A DNA stretch of 64,000 bases, from assembly GCA_963580285.1 (NCBI GenBank), contig OY757011.1, forward strand, positions 103,426,507-103,490,506, written 5' to 3'. The stretch comes from Lucinisca nassula (lineage: Eukaryota > Mollusca > Bivalvia > Lucinida > Lucinidae). A program made the translations under genes and the position numbers. The notes under the pieces are model-generated. The model searched no databases and was not told where the DNA came from. It saw only the letters and a program-made list of their open reading frames with translations. This document shows positions 10,707-22,352 of this stretch, one piece after another (position 1 is the first letter of the stretch; each line of letters opens with the position of its first letter).

Positions 10707-11010
10707 ATTGATTGATTTGATGTTTAACGTCCCAGCCAACACTGTATAGGTCATTTTGGAGACGTTGCTTCCAGTTTTGTGGGTTTTTTACCCGACATTG
10801 AGATGAAATGACTTCTCAAGCCCTGTTGCCCAATGAAACCAATAGAGTTTATACGTATAAGCATGGACGGTCCGTCTCGCACCGCTTTGCCTGGGCAGGC
10901 TTAGATCCTCTAAGCGGTTTTACCAGTACTCGTGTGAGGTCGGTTTCAGCTCTGCAGAGAGCATCATGCAGCCCGTCTATTTCTTCCAGTCCCGATGGGC
11001 GGGGGTGCCC
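10707..11010 (-). mobile_element. SINE family C
   Basis: Near full-length antisense copy, from the TTTGATGTTTAACGTCCCAG tail to the GATGGGCGGGGGTG 5' end. Nested in the CpG-rich element. Confidence 0.65.
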
Positions 11011-11147
11011 GCTTGTTTAAACAGTGGCTAGAGTAGAGTTTGATTGTGTACTGTCCCGAAAAACCTACTTCTGAGGTGACTCATCCCAGGTAAGGTAATG
11101 GCGGTGGACTTGCTCCTGCTTGCGGTGATTGTGGTGGATTTGCTTCC

Positions 11148-11376
11148 GACGGCACATGAGTACTGATAAACCGCTTAGGGGATCTAAGCTTGCCCAGGCA
11201 AAGGGGCGCGAGTCAGACCATCCATGCTTATTAACCCTATTGGTTTCACTGTGTGACAGGGAGTGAGATGTCATTTCATCTCAATGTCGGGTAAAAGTCC
11301 CACAAAATTAGAAGCAACGTTTCCAAAATGACATATAATGTGTTGATGGGACGTTAAACCTCAAATCAAACAAAAC
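11148..11376 (+). mobile_element. SINE family C, 5'-truncated
   Basis: Sense copy from GGCACATGAGTACTGATAAA to the ACCTCAAATCAAACAAAAC tail. Second insertion in the CpG-rich element. Confidence 0.6.
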
Positions 11377-11864
11377 TGTTCGAGTGATGAAGATGTCTGT
11401 TTTCACTTTGAGAACGTCTTCAACATGTGAGCACCGTGACAGCGCAGTGCACGCATTGTGAGCGCCGTAAAAGCGCAGTGCACGCATTGTGAGCGCCGTA
11501 AAAGTGCAGAGGAAGCGCCGTGAGAGCGCATATAATCGCCATCAAGAACGCCCCAGGGTCGCGATAGATCGCCATGTAAGCTCCGTAGCAACGTCTTGGT
11601 CGCTGTAGGAACGCCATGACAGGTCCATGTTCACAAAAATATTCCATATTTCTTGCGATCTCGCGGCGTTCTGAAAAATTTAACAACGCCGTTCCATCGC
11701 AGTGAAAACGCGGCATAGTGTGACAGGGGCTTAAAAAGTCTCCCGCCCTTCATCATAGCGTGGGTTATATTTTCTACTCCTTGGGATTAATGATTTCACT
11801 GCACTACATATGTTTTCAAACAAGAAAAAGGAAAATTATCCTTAAAGGGAGCAAATTCTTTCCT

Positions 11865-12055
11865 TTGACCCTTATCTTGCTGTTCACGACAACCCCTATC
11901 TTTGCAAACAGTGTAGATCCAGATCAGATGGCTTCTGAAGAAGCCATCTGATCAGGATCTACACTGTTTGTCATTCAGTTTTAACATTATATCATGTAGC
12001 CTGATAGTCAGAAATGGGTGTGGCTAATTTAAATATTCAGCAGGATAAGGGTTAA
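11865..12055. mobile_element. PB1 MITE, near-complete
   Basis: ACCCTTATCTTGCTGTTCAC start, a palindrome made of GATCAGATGGCTTCTGAAGA and its inverse, and CAGGATAAGGGTTAA end. Confidence 0.75.
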
Positions 12056-12381
12056 GAGTAGAACCCTATTGATAATGGAGACAAAAATTGTTTCGCAAAA
12101 CTTTAAGGTGCTTCCCCTGAAAGTTTGTTCTGTTGCCCTTTAAGGTCATCACATGACATATGTTCTCAATTGATGTTTTGTTTCACGTTGGAGACAGAAA
12201 GTTATAACAATGACAAGAAATTTGTTTTCAGCCTTGTAGTACACCAAGATTACATGTCACCTTATGTTTGTGTTTGAAGTTACATCATTTGGAATAATAT
12301 TATTCAGAACCTGCACTCATTATTATGATTTCATCATCATCAGCATCATTTTTATCAGCACCATTGTAATCATCACCATTG

Positions 12382-12430
<49 letters not shown>

Positions 12431-12470
12431 TCATATATCATTTGAAAAGATTCAAAACCAGATATCATTA
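12056..12470. repeat. AT-rich stretch ending in (ATC)n microsatellite
   Basis: No gene. A pure TCA-triplet tract at about 12375-12431 gives an isoleucine-run shadow frame, which is not coding. Confidence 0.6.
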
Positions 12471-14499
12471 TTAGCTCACCTGAACACAAATTGCACATGG
12501 TGAGGTATTGTGATCAGTCAATGTCTGCCATGCGTTGATAGTCGTCAATAATTTGCTTTAAATGCAAACTTCTCTTAATCTCTTGGGCCAATTTGATTCA
12601 TACTTCACAAGAAATGTTACCTAGATGTCTCCCTACCAAAATAGCTAAAATCATTCTGCTCCTAGGAACTAGATGGCCATTAGAGCTAAAAATAGAACAG
12701 CCTCATAAATTTGCTTCAAATGGGAACTCCTCCTAAACCCTTGGACCAGTTTGATTCAAACTTCACAGAAATGTTGTCTAGCTGGCTTCCTCCTAAAATA
12801 GCTAAGATGTAACAAGATGGCCACCAAAGCTAAAAATAGAAAAAATCTTTAAATGATAACACCAGTCCTGTACCCTTGGCCTAATTTCATTCAAACTTCA
12901 TAGGAATGTTGCTTATGTGACTCTCTACCAAAATAGCTTAAACAGTTCTGCTCCAATGAGGGAACTGGCACCAGATCTGATATAGAAAAATATTGTAAAT
13001 TTGCTTCAGACTTGAACTTCTAAACCCTTGGGCCAATTTGATTCAAACTTCCCAGAAATGTTGTTAAGGTGGCTCCCTACCAAAAACGCTGAAAACCTGC
13101 CCTGATGAAGAAGATGGCCACCAGAGCTAAAATTACAAAAATCTTTAAATAATAACTCCACCTGCATCCTTGGGCCAATTTTATTCAAACTTCAAAGGCA
13201 TGTTGCTTAGGTGACCCTGTACCTAAATAGTTTAAACGGTCTGCTCCATTGAACAAAATGGCCACCAGAACTAAAAATAGAAATCATCATAAATTTGTTT
13301 CAAATGCGAATTCCTCCTTAAAGCCTTGGGCCAATTTGATTCAAACTTCACAGGAATGTCGCCTAGGTAGCTCCCTACAAGTTCCTCAACAATGAACAAG
13401 ATGGCAGCCAGAGCCAAAAATAGAAAAACCTTCAAACGTCAACTCCTCCTATTACCCTTGGACCAATTTCATATAAACTTCATAGGAATGTTGCTTAGGT
13501 GACCCTCCAAGAAATTTGCTAAAACGGCTCTGCTTGGATGAGCAAAATGGCCAACAGAGCTAAAAATGAAAAAATAAAATGACAACAATTTGCTTAAAAT
13601 GCGAACTCCTCATAAATCCATTGGCCAATTTTATTCAGACTTAGAGAAATGTTGCTTAGGTTATCCTCTACTAAAATAGCTAAAACATTTCCGCTCCAAT
13701 GAAATGGATGCCAGAGCTAAAAGTAGAAAAATGTAAATTTGCTTCAAATGCAATTTCCTCCTAAACCCTTGGGCCAATTTGAATCAAAGTTCACAGGAAT
13801 GTTGCTTTAGTGGCTCCCTACCAAAATAGCTAAAATCGTGCACCAATGAACAAGATGGCCACCAGAGCTAAAAACAGAAAAACATAAATTTGCTTCAAAT
13901 GTGAATTCATCTTAAAACCCTTGGGCCAGTTTCATTCAAACTTGACAGGAATGTTTCCTAAGTAACTCCCTGCCAAAATAACTAAACTTGTTCCACTTCA
14001 ATGAACAAGATGGCAGACAGAGCTTAAAATAGCAAAATCTTCAAACTTTAACTCCTCCTATATATATACTTTGGCCAATTTCATATAAACTTCATAGGAT
14101 TGTTGCTTAGGTGATCCTCCAGAAAATTACCTAACATAGTAATAAAATAATAATAATAATAATAGACTTTATTTTACGAGGGTAACACAATTAGTACAAT
14201 AACTAATCTCCCTTGTGGCCCTCAATATTTACAAATTATACAACAAATGGAGAAGTATTAGATGCGAAGATTTAAGACAATGATCGTTCTCTCTGCCACT
14301 CACAATGTTAACACTCACACACATATGGTATAACCATTGATTGAATAGACAAATTAATGGACAAAAAAAAAAAAAAAGTTATAGCATGAAGATAGGCATA
14401 TCAAAAATGAATGAACAAATGAAATATGTACAAATATAAACAATTATAACAAAACGTTATGGTTGTAATGTCTGTGTAAAATGGCTTAAAATTGCAGGG

Positions 14500-15466
14500 T
14501 TAGTCTTTCATCCATTTGATACATCTTGAATGAAAAGATTCAAGGGGAGGAGCACTTTTAACATTGGGTTCAAGGCAGCCCCAAATAACTGGACCCGAAA
14601 ATGCCAAACTGCCTTTATATAATCCTGTCCGTGGCTTTGGCAGCAAAAAGTTGTCTGCAGTCATTGAACGTAAAATAAGGGAGTCATGAGCATTAGTCTG
14701 AGCTAGCCTTTTCGAGAACATTTCATTTATATATTCTGGAGTTATTCCATTTGAAATCTTATACATGAACTTGGCTTTCCTGAAAAAGACTCTTTCAGAC
14801 AAAGTCAAAATTTTTAAATCATTCATAGACTGGTAAACATTATCTACATTATAGTCTAGAATGATTCTACATGCACGTTTTTGTAGCTTTTCTATTTTCA
14901 TTAAGTTTGTTTTAGTTGTGCTTCCCCAGACAATATTAGCATAGTCAAGGTGTGGTTGGATGTAGCTTTTGTAATAAATAACTCTGTGCTCTCTAGACAA
15001 ATAACCCTTTATTTTAGAGAGCAGCCAAATATTTTAGCCATCTTTTTGGCACCTTTGCTAACTTGTTCCCCCCATGACAAATTATTGTCAATTTGTACTC
15101 CTAAAACTTTATCGCTGGTAACAGTAAGCAATTGTACATTATTTAAAGATAAACTTAGATTTCCGTCAATTCTGTTTCTTTTCTGTCCTGTAGTAACCAG
15201 CATAGATTTTGTCTTATCAATGTTGATGACCATTCCATTTTGTTTGCACCATGTGGCTAAGTCTAAAATAGCTGTTTGCAGTTTCATTTCAATGTCTTCC
15301 TTTGATTTATTGATTTCATAGAGAGTTGCATCATCCGCGTACAGGTCAGTCATTGCCCTAGTATATAATGGAAGATCATTAATAAAGAGAAGAAACAGAA
15401 GTGGCCCTAAGATAGATCCTTGAGGTACTCCGTATTTAACTGTTTCTTGTTCTGAGAATGTGTTTT
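14500..15466 (-). pseudogene. LINE reverse transcriptase, C-terminal part
   Basis: Begins with GVPQGSILGPLLFLLFINDL (15400-15460), then the catalytic LYADDATLYEIN (15310-15350), a conserved VLGVQIDNNLSWG, and after a frameshift near 15010 the C-terminal YYKSYIQPHLDYANIVWGS and GPVIWGCLEPNVKSAP tail. YADD and QGS motifs are intact, but the frameshift and the element B insertion make it non-functional. Family: non-LTR RT of the CR1/L2/Jockey group. Confidence 0.85.
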
Positions 15467-18400
15467 TAGCTCACCTGTCACGTAGTGACAAGGTGAGCTT
15501 TTGTGATCACTTTTCGTCCGTCGTCCGTCGTCAGTGCGTGCGTGTGTGCGTGTGTGTGTGTGTGTGTGCGTAAACTTTTTCTTCAAATGACATCTCCTCC
15601 TAAACCACTGATCAGATTTTGACCAAACTTCACAGCAATGATCCTTAGGTGGTCCCCTTTCAAAATTGTTCAAATGGTTCCGGTCCATTGCACATCTGGG
15701 TCACAGGAGCTAAAAATAGATTTTTTAAATGAAAACTTTAAAAATCTTCTTCTCTGAAACCGCAAGTCCCAGGTCTTTGATATTTGGTATGAAGCTTCAT
15801 CTAGTGGACCTCTACCAAGATTGTTCAAATTAAAGCCCTGGGGGCCAAAATGCCCCCGCCCCGGGGGCCTTTGGTTTTACATAGGCTTATATAGGGAAAA
15901 TCATTAAAAAATCTTCTTCTCTGAAACCACAAGGCCCAGGTCTTTAATATTTGGTGTGAAGCTTTACCTGGTGGACCTCCACTAAGATTGTTCAAATTAT
16001 AGCCTTAGGGCCAAAAATGCCCCCGCCCCGGGGGCCTTTGGTTTTACATAGGCTTATACAGGGAAAATCTTTAAAAATCTTCTTCTCTGAAACCGCGCAG
16101 CCCAGATCTTTGATATTTGGTGTGAAGCTTCATCTAGTGGACCTCTACCAAGATTGTTCAAATTATAGCCCTGGGGGCCAAAATGCCCCCGCCCTGGGGC
16201 CTATGGTTTTACATAGGCTTATATAGGGAAAATCATTAAAAAATCTTCTTCTCTGAAACCACAAGGCCCAGGTCTTTAATATTTGGTGTGAAGCTTTACC
16301 TGGTGGACCTCCACTAAGATTGTTCAAATTATAGCCTTAGGGCCAAAAATGCCCCCGCCCCGGGGGCCTTTGGTTTTACATAGGCTTATACAGGGAAAAT
16401 CTTTAAAAATCTTCTTCTCTGAAACCGCACAGCCCAGATCTTTGATATTTGGTGTGAAGCTTCATCTAGTGGACCTCTACCAAGATTGTTCAAATTATAG
16501 CCCTGGGGGCCAAAATGCCCCCGCCCCGGGGCCTATGGTTTTACATAGGCTTATATAGGGAAAATCATTAAAAAATCTTCTTCTCTGAAACCACAAGGCC
16601 CAGGTCTTTAATATTTGGTGTGAAGCTTTACCTGGTGGACCTCTACTAAGATTGTTCAAATTATAGCCTTAGGGCCAAAAATGCCCCCGCCCCGGGGGGC
16701 TTTGGTTTTACATAGGCTTATACAGGGAAAATCTTTAAAAATCTTCTTCTCTGAAACCGCATGGCCCAGATCTTTGATATTTGGTGTGAAGCTTCATCTA
16801 GTGGACCTCTACCAGGATTTTTCAAATTATAGCCCTGGGGGCCAAAATGCCCCCGCCACAGGGGCCTTTGGTTTTACATAGGCTTATATAGGGAAAATCA
16901 TTAAAAAATCTTCTTCTCTGAAACCACAAGGCCCAGGTCTTTAATATTTGGTGTGAAGCTTTACCTGATGGACCTCTACTAAGATTGTTCAAATTATTAC
17001 CTAAGGGCCAAAAATGCACCCGCTAGGGGGCCTTTGGTTTTACATAGGTTTATACATGGAAAATCTGAAAAAATCTTCTTCTCTGAAACCGCACGGCCCA
17101 GATCTTTGATATTTGGTGTGAAGCTTCATCTAGTGGACCTCTACCAAGATTGTTCAAGTTATAGCCCTGGGGGCCAAAATGCCCCCGCCCCGGGGGCCTA
17201 TGGTTTTACATAGGCTTATATAGGGAAAATCATTAAAAAATCTTCTTCTCTGAAACCAGCAGGCCCAGGTCTTTAATATTTGGTGTGAAGCTTTACCTGG
17301 AGGACCTTTACTAAGATTGTTCAAATTATAGCCTTTGGGCCAAAAATAGCCCCGCCCCGGGGGCCTTTGTTTTTACAAAGACTTATACAGGGAAAATCTT
17401 TAAAAATCTTCTCTGAAACCGCAAGGCCTAGATCTTTGATATTTGGTGTGAAGCTTCATCTAGTGGACCTCTACCAAGATTGTTCAAATTATAGCCCTGG
17501 GGGCCAAAATGCCCCCGCCCCAGGGGCCTATGGTTTTACATAGGCTTATATAGGGAAAATCATTAAAAAATCTTCTTCTCTGAAACCAGCAGGCCCACGT
17601 CTTTAATATTTGGTGTGAAGCTTTACCTGGAGGACCTTTACTAAGATTGTTCAAATTATAGCCTTTGGGCCAAAAATGCCCCCGCCCCGGGGGGCTTTGG
17701 TTTTACATAGGCTTATACAGGGAAAATCTTTAAAAATCTTCTTCTCTGAAACCACAAGGCCCAGATCTTTGATATTTGGTGTGAAGCTTCATCTAGTGGA
17801 CCTCTTTAAAGATTGTGCAAATTATAGCCCTGGGGCCGAAAATGGCCCCACCCTTGTACCCTTTGGTTTTTCATAGCCCTTTAAAGGGAAACCTTTAAAA
17901 ATCTTTTTCTCTGAAACCACAAGGCCCAGGTCTGTGATATTTGGTATGAAGCTTCACCTAGTGGACCTCTACCAAGATTGTTCAAATTATAGCCCTGGAG
18001 CCAAAAATGCCCCCGCCCAGGGGGCCTTTGGTTTTACCTAAGCTTATGTAGGGGAAATCTTTAAAACTTTTCTTCTCTGACACCGCAAGGCCCAGATCTT
18101 TGATATAATTGTAGCCCTGGGGGCCAAAATGCCCCCGCCCCGGGGCCTATGGTTTTACATAGGCTTATATAGGGAAAATCTTTAAAGAAACTTCTTCTCA
18201 GAAACTGCAAGGCCAAGGTCTTAGATATTTGGTGTGAAGCTTCATCTATTGGACCTCTATCAAGATTGTTCAAATTATAGCCATAGGACCAAAAATGCCC
18301 CCACCCTGGGACCCTTTGGTTTTTCATAGTCTTATAGGGAAAATATTTAAATTCTTCTTCTCTGATACCACAAGGCCCTGCTCTATGCCATTTGATATGA

Positions 18401-18847
18401 AGCTTCAACTAGTAGACCTCTACCAATATTGTTAAAATTATAGCCCTTGGGCCAAAAATGCCCCCACCCCTGGGGCCTTTGGTTTTACGTAGGCTTATAC
18501 ATGGAAAATCTTTAAAAGTCTTCTTCTCTGAATCCGCAAGGCCCAGATCTTTGGTATTTGGTGTGGAGCTTCATCTAGTGGACCTTTTTCAAGATTGTTC
18601 AAATTATAGCCCTGGGGGGGGAAAAATACCCCCACCCTGGGACCCTTTGGTTTTTCATAGGCTTATATAGGGAAAACCTTTAAAAATCTTGTCTCAAACC
18701 AGAAGGCCCAGGTCTTTGATATTTGGAATGAAGCTTCATCTAGTGGACCATTACCAAGTTTGTTCAAATTATAGCCCTTGGGCCTAGAATGTACTGGAGA
18801 CACTAATTCTCAGGTGAGCGATTCAGGGCCCTCTGGGCCCTCTTGTT
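15467..18847 (+). mobile_element. Tandem-core element B inserted in the LINE
   Basis: Head TAGCTCACCTGTCACGTAGT folds with GACAAGGTGAGC; next comes a GT-rich GTCCGTCGTC stretch; the tail is CAGGTGAGCGATTCAGGGCC followed by GGGCCCTCTTGTT. The core is a long array of about 166-bp monomers (markers CTTCTTCTCTGAAACC, TTTGATATTTGGTGTGAAGC, CAAATTATAGCCCTGGGG) organised as 332-bp dimers between about 15890 and 17700. Inserted at a TTTT/AAAA junction of the LINE, shown by the LINE reading on across it. Confidence 0.75.
15890..17700 (+). repeat. 332-bp dimeric array of 166-bp monomers
   Basis: Short open frames starting at 16017, 16349 and 16681 recur at exactly 332-bp steps and are almost identical. 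Alternate monomers differ diagnostically: TTTAATATTTGG with TTTACCTGGTGGACC versus TTTGATATTTGG with TTCATCTAGTGGACC. This is higher-order expansion by unequal exchange within element B. Confidence 0.8.
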
Positions 18848-19650
18848 AAAACATACTTTTTGTGACCTTGTTGTCAGATAAGATTTAAACCAATTTAGAG
18901 AAATCTGATTTACTTTGTAAATTTCTAACTTTTTCAGCAAAATGTTGTGATAACCAGATCAAAAGCTTTCCTAAAATCTACAAAAACAACCCCTCCTAAT
19001 TCACCCTGATCTAGAGCCCTTAACCATTTTTCAACCATGTGAAGTAGTGCAGTTTCACATGAATGGTTAGATCTGAAGCCGGACTGTGTAGTGTGCAAAA
19101 CTTTGTATTGTTCCAAGAAACTAAACAAAGATTCATGCACATGTTTTTCAAAAAGCTTGGAGATAACTGGGAGGATTGAAATGGGTCGAAAATTATTGAG
19201 GTCATTTGCAGGTCCACCTTTGTGAAGTGGCTTAACTTTTGCTTGCTTCCATTTTTCTGGGAACAAACCACTTTTAATGCTTAAATTGCAAATAAATGTT
19301 AAACTTTCTGCAATGAAGAGAGAGGCCATTTTTAAAAGCCTTGGGCCAACATCATCAGTCCCTGTAGATTTCTTGACATCCAAGTTATTAAAAAATTTCA
19401 ATACTTTGTCAGAACTAAGAAAGGGCATGTCAAAGAAAACTGGGCCTGGTATTTTTCTGTCACAATATTCCCTGAGCTTGTCATGGTTGGAGGGAGTGAT
19501 GGGCTCTTTAATGTTTTCGGCTATGTTTACAAAAAATTCATTAAAAGTATTTGCAATATCCTCTGGTTCATAAGTTTCACAGTTGCCAATTTTTATCGAA
19601 TTAGTACTGTGGGAAGAGTCAGACTTTTGCTTACCTGCCCCTAATTCACT
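18848..19650 (-). pseudogene. LINE reverse transcriptase, N-terminal part
   Basis: Encodes the region before and at the start of the RT domain: VKPLHKGGPANDLNNFRPIS (RT motif with FRPIS), then SGFRSNHSCETAL, and GVVFVDFRKAFDLV, which holds the first catalytic aspartates region. A one-base loss near 18950 shifts the frame just after FDLV; the correct frame continues as HNILLKKL. Function when intact: target-primed reverse transcription. It continues, after the inserted element B, at 15467. Confidence 0.8.
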
Positions 19651-20951
19651 GAAAATTTTCATGGTTCTGCTTTGATGAGCAAAATGGCTGCCAGAGCTAA
19701 AAATGAAAAAATGACAACAATTTGCTTTAAATGCGAACTCCTCCTCAAACCTTTGGCCAATTTGATTCAAACTTCAGAGGAATTATGCTTAGGTGACCTT
19801 CTGCGAAAATAGAGAAAACAAGCAAAATGGCCACCAGAGCTAAAAACAGAAAAATGTTGTAAATTTGCTTCAAATGCTTACTCCTCCTAAACCCTTGGGC
19901 CAATTTGATTCAAACTTCATAGGAACGTTGCGCAGGTGACTCTCTACCAAAAAGCTATAATCTTCTGCTCCAATGAACAAGATGGTCTCCAGAGCTGAAA
20001 ATAGAAAAAATCTTTAAACAACAACTTGTCCTGTACCATTGGCCCAATTTCATTCTAACTTCAAAGGAATTTTTGCTTCGGTGATGCTCTACCAAAGTAG
20101 CTAGGACTGTTTTGCTCCAATGAGCAAGATGGCCACTAGAGATAAAAATAGAAAAACTGTCAAACATTTGCTTTTAATGCGAACTAATAAACCCTTGGGC
20201 CAGTTTAATTCAAACTTCATAGGAATGTTGCCTAGATGGCTCCCTGCCCATAAAACCAAAGTTGTCCTGCTTAGATGAACAAGATGACTGCCAGAGCTGA
20301 AAATAGAAAAATCTTCAAATGACCACTCCTTCCATACCCTTGGGCCAATTTCATTCAAACTTCATAGGAATGTTGCTTAGCTGACCCTCTACCAAAAAGC
20401 TAATCTGTTCTGCTCCAATGAGCGAAATAGCCACCAGAGCTAAAAATAGAAAAATGTCAACAGTTTGCTTTAAATGCGAACTCCTCCTACACCCTTGGGT
20501 GATTTTGTTTCAAACTTCAAAGGAATGTTGCCTAGATGGCTCCCTAACAAAATAAGCTAAAACAGTTCTGCTGTGATGAACAAAATGGCTGTCAGAGCTA
20601 AAAATAGAAAACATCTTTAAACAAAAACTTTTCTCATGCCCCTTTGACAACTTCAGTCATATTTCATAGGAATATTGCTTAGAATAGATAAACCTATAAG
20701 CAACAACTTCTATACCCATGGACCAATTTCACCCAAACTTCATAAGAATGTTGCTTAGGTGATCCTCTACCAATATAGCTAAAATGGTTTTGTTCTAATG
20801 AACTAAATAGCTGACAGAGCTAAAAATAGAAACTATTCAGCCAGTTTTATTCCAACTTTGCAAGAATAGGTGACCATGTATCTAAGTGTCAAGACTCTAT
20901 GAGACATCTTGAAATCAGTTGAGCGATTCAGGGCCATCTTGTCCCTCTTAT

Positions 20952-21089
20952 GGTTATTTTTATCACCATCATCATGAACTCTTTTCTAAGCTCTTTTCTC
21001 CCTTCCACTCATTCAAGGAGGCATACATATACATGTGACCTTACAGAGGCATCTGATCAAAGCCTTGTCACTTTCTAAATAACTTTCAA
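20952..21089. other. Short non-repeat gap
   Basis: A pyrimidine-rich tract ending CCACTCATTCAAG near 21017 looks acceptor-like, but what follows has no clear donor. Confidence 0.25.
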
Positions 21090-21711
21090 AAATAATTCAA
21101 CCCCACACCCCTGAATCTCAGAATGGATGCCTTCTGTGTATTATATAAACGCCAAAAAGGTTCCATTCAGTATAAAATGGGTTAACCAATTTTGTACCAG
21201 AAACCCCAAAACGAGTACCCTGGCAAACAGTGCAGGCCCAGATCCAATGCCGTTCATTAGCCCATTTTGTACTGAATGGAATCTGCCCATATATACAAGA
21301 GTTGACCATTTCAAAATTAAGGGGCAGGGGTGTCAGGTTAAGTTATTTAGAAAATGGTTGAACTATCTGCAAACAGTGAAGTCCTGATCAGACACCGCAA
21401 TTTGTGGCATCTGATAGGACCTGCACTGTTTGCCAATGACATGCTTTAGAGTTTTCCCTTATAAAATGGGTTAAATAACCCATTTCAGACTGGAAACCCC
21501 TGCATGTATAAACAGGTACGGTGGCAAACAGTGCAGGCCCAGATCAGATGCCTCAAAATGCGTCGCCTGATCAGGGCCGCCTCTGTTTGCAAAATGTTCA
21601 GCCATTTTCCAAATAGGTTTTGTCCGAAACACAACCTGTCATCCCTAAATTTTGAAATGGACTCCTGCTATATATATGGAGGAAGAGTCCATTTGGTACA
21701 AAAAGGGTTAA
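21090..21711. mobile_element. Cluster of PB2 MITEs (TTAACCCATTTTGTACC ends)
   Basis: PB2 is about 230 bp with ends TTAACCCATTTTGTACC and GGTACAAAAAGGGTTAA and a palindrome beginning GGCAAACAGTGCAGGCCCAG. Here two copies or halves lie in succession, sharing a TTAA near 21471-21474. Probably TTAA-specific like PB1. Confidence 0.6.
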
Positions 21712-21845
21712 ATTGCAAGCTCCACTGTATCCTCTTGTTCTGCCATATCTGAATGAACATAAGTGTTTATTACGTTAATGATCGTTATTGTTCGTGTTAA
21801 CATGGTGTACTGCATGTCTTCATGTTCATACTGCACCATCTGCAG

Positions 21846-21911
21846 GCAGTTGATGTACTTTTAGACTACCAGAATTACTCTTTGACTGATTTAAAATTGT
21901 TGTTTGGGGAG
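21846..21911 (+). CDS. Candidate internal exon (unknown gene, 3' part)
   Basis: Preceded by CATACTGCACCATCTGCAG, followed by GTAAAT. Only one frame is open: 22 codons reading AVDVLLDYQNYSLTDLKLLF then GE. Length 66 bp, phase 0 to 0, in unique sequence. It is in phase with the next candidate exon at 23389. The donor lies in one arm of a perfect 14-bp inverted repeat (21906-21919 with 21953-21966). Product not recognised. Confidence 0.5.
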
Positions 21912-21973
21912 GTAAATTGCTAGTTTTGCAGTATTTGCCATCATAGAACTGACAATTTACCTCCCCATATGAC

Positions 21974-22301
21974 CGGCCCCAATAGCTCAGTTGGTAGAGT
22001 GTCCGCTCCGGGGAATGGGAGGTCACGGGTTCGATCCCGAGCCACGACATACCAAAGTCGTTAAAAATGGTACTAGCTGCTCCTCCCTTGGCACTCAGAT
22101 TTACGGGGTAGAGCTAGGACTGGTCGACCCAGTGTCAGGATAATGTGACTGGGTGTGGTATCATGTAATGTGTCTGGGACATGATACTTCAGTGAGGCAG
22201 CACTATAAAAGTGAGCATTGAGCTCCCTGTCGCAACCTGACACCGTCGTGATATGACTGAAAAATTGTTAAAAGCGACGTTAAACCCGAATTCACACACA
22301 C
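21974..22301 (+). mobile_element. tRNA-headed SINE family S2 with 15-bp target duplication
   Basis: The head has TAGCTCAGTTGGTAGAGTG (box A) and GGTCACGGGTTCGATCCCGA (box B). The 250-bp body is marked by GGTACTAGCTGCTCCTC, GACTGGTCGACCCAGTGTCA and the tail GCGACGTTAAACCCGAATTC plus (CA)n. The 15-bp repeat ACCTCCCCATATGAC flanks it at 21959-21973 and 22302-22316. Possibly related to the V-SINE group known from molluscs, but not verified. Confidence 0.85.
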
Positions 22302-22352
22302 ACCTCCCCATATGACAGTTTTTGGGTTTATTGTATATCAATCAACCCAAAG

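Larger units (their letters stand above)
10369..11733. mobile_element. CpG-rich non-autonomous DNA element with CCCCTGTCACAC ends
   Basis: Left AACCCCTGTCACACC is matched inversely by GTGTGACAGGGGC at the right. The interior is much richer in CpG than its surroundings and built from iterated motifs such as GCGCCGTAAAAG, AACGCC and TCGCCGTAG. Two family C SINEs have inserted (10707-11010 and 11148-11376). No transposase. Superfamily undetermined because no clear target duplication is visible. Confidence 0.55.
14141..19650 (-). mobile_element. CR1/L2-like LINE, 5'-truncated, split by element B
   Basis: On the minus strand the LINE runs from inside ORF2 (19650) to a 3' end of AATAAAGTCTATTATTATT repeats at 14141, typical of CR1/L2-group elements that end in short triplet repeats. 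The flanks share GAAAATT (14123-14129 and 19651-19657), a likely part of the target duplication. It interrupts element A and is itself interrupted by element B (15467-18847). Endonuclease domain and 5' end are missing. Confidence 0.75.
12471..20951 (+). mobile_element. Tandem-core element A, split by a LINE
   Basis: Begins TTAGCTCACCTGAACAC with a short hairpin and ends GTTGAGCGATTCAGGGCC ... CCCTCTTA, the shared termini. The core units are about 150 bp with markers CCTTGGGCCAATTTGATTCA, TTCACAGGAATGTTGC and GAACAAGATGGCCACCAGAG, repeated from about 12540 to 14130 and again from 19660 to 20900. The gap is a LINE insertion (14141-19650). No coding capacity of its own. Confidence 0.65.

Noticed and set aside
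12264..12503. Isoleucine-rich 79-residue frame
   Set aside because: It translates an (ATC)n microsatellite.
16017..17876. Repeated 66-70-residue open frames
   Set aside because: They are identical shadows of the 166/332-bp units of element B with no independent start or splice context.
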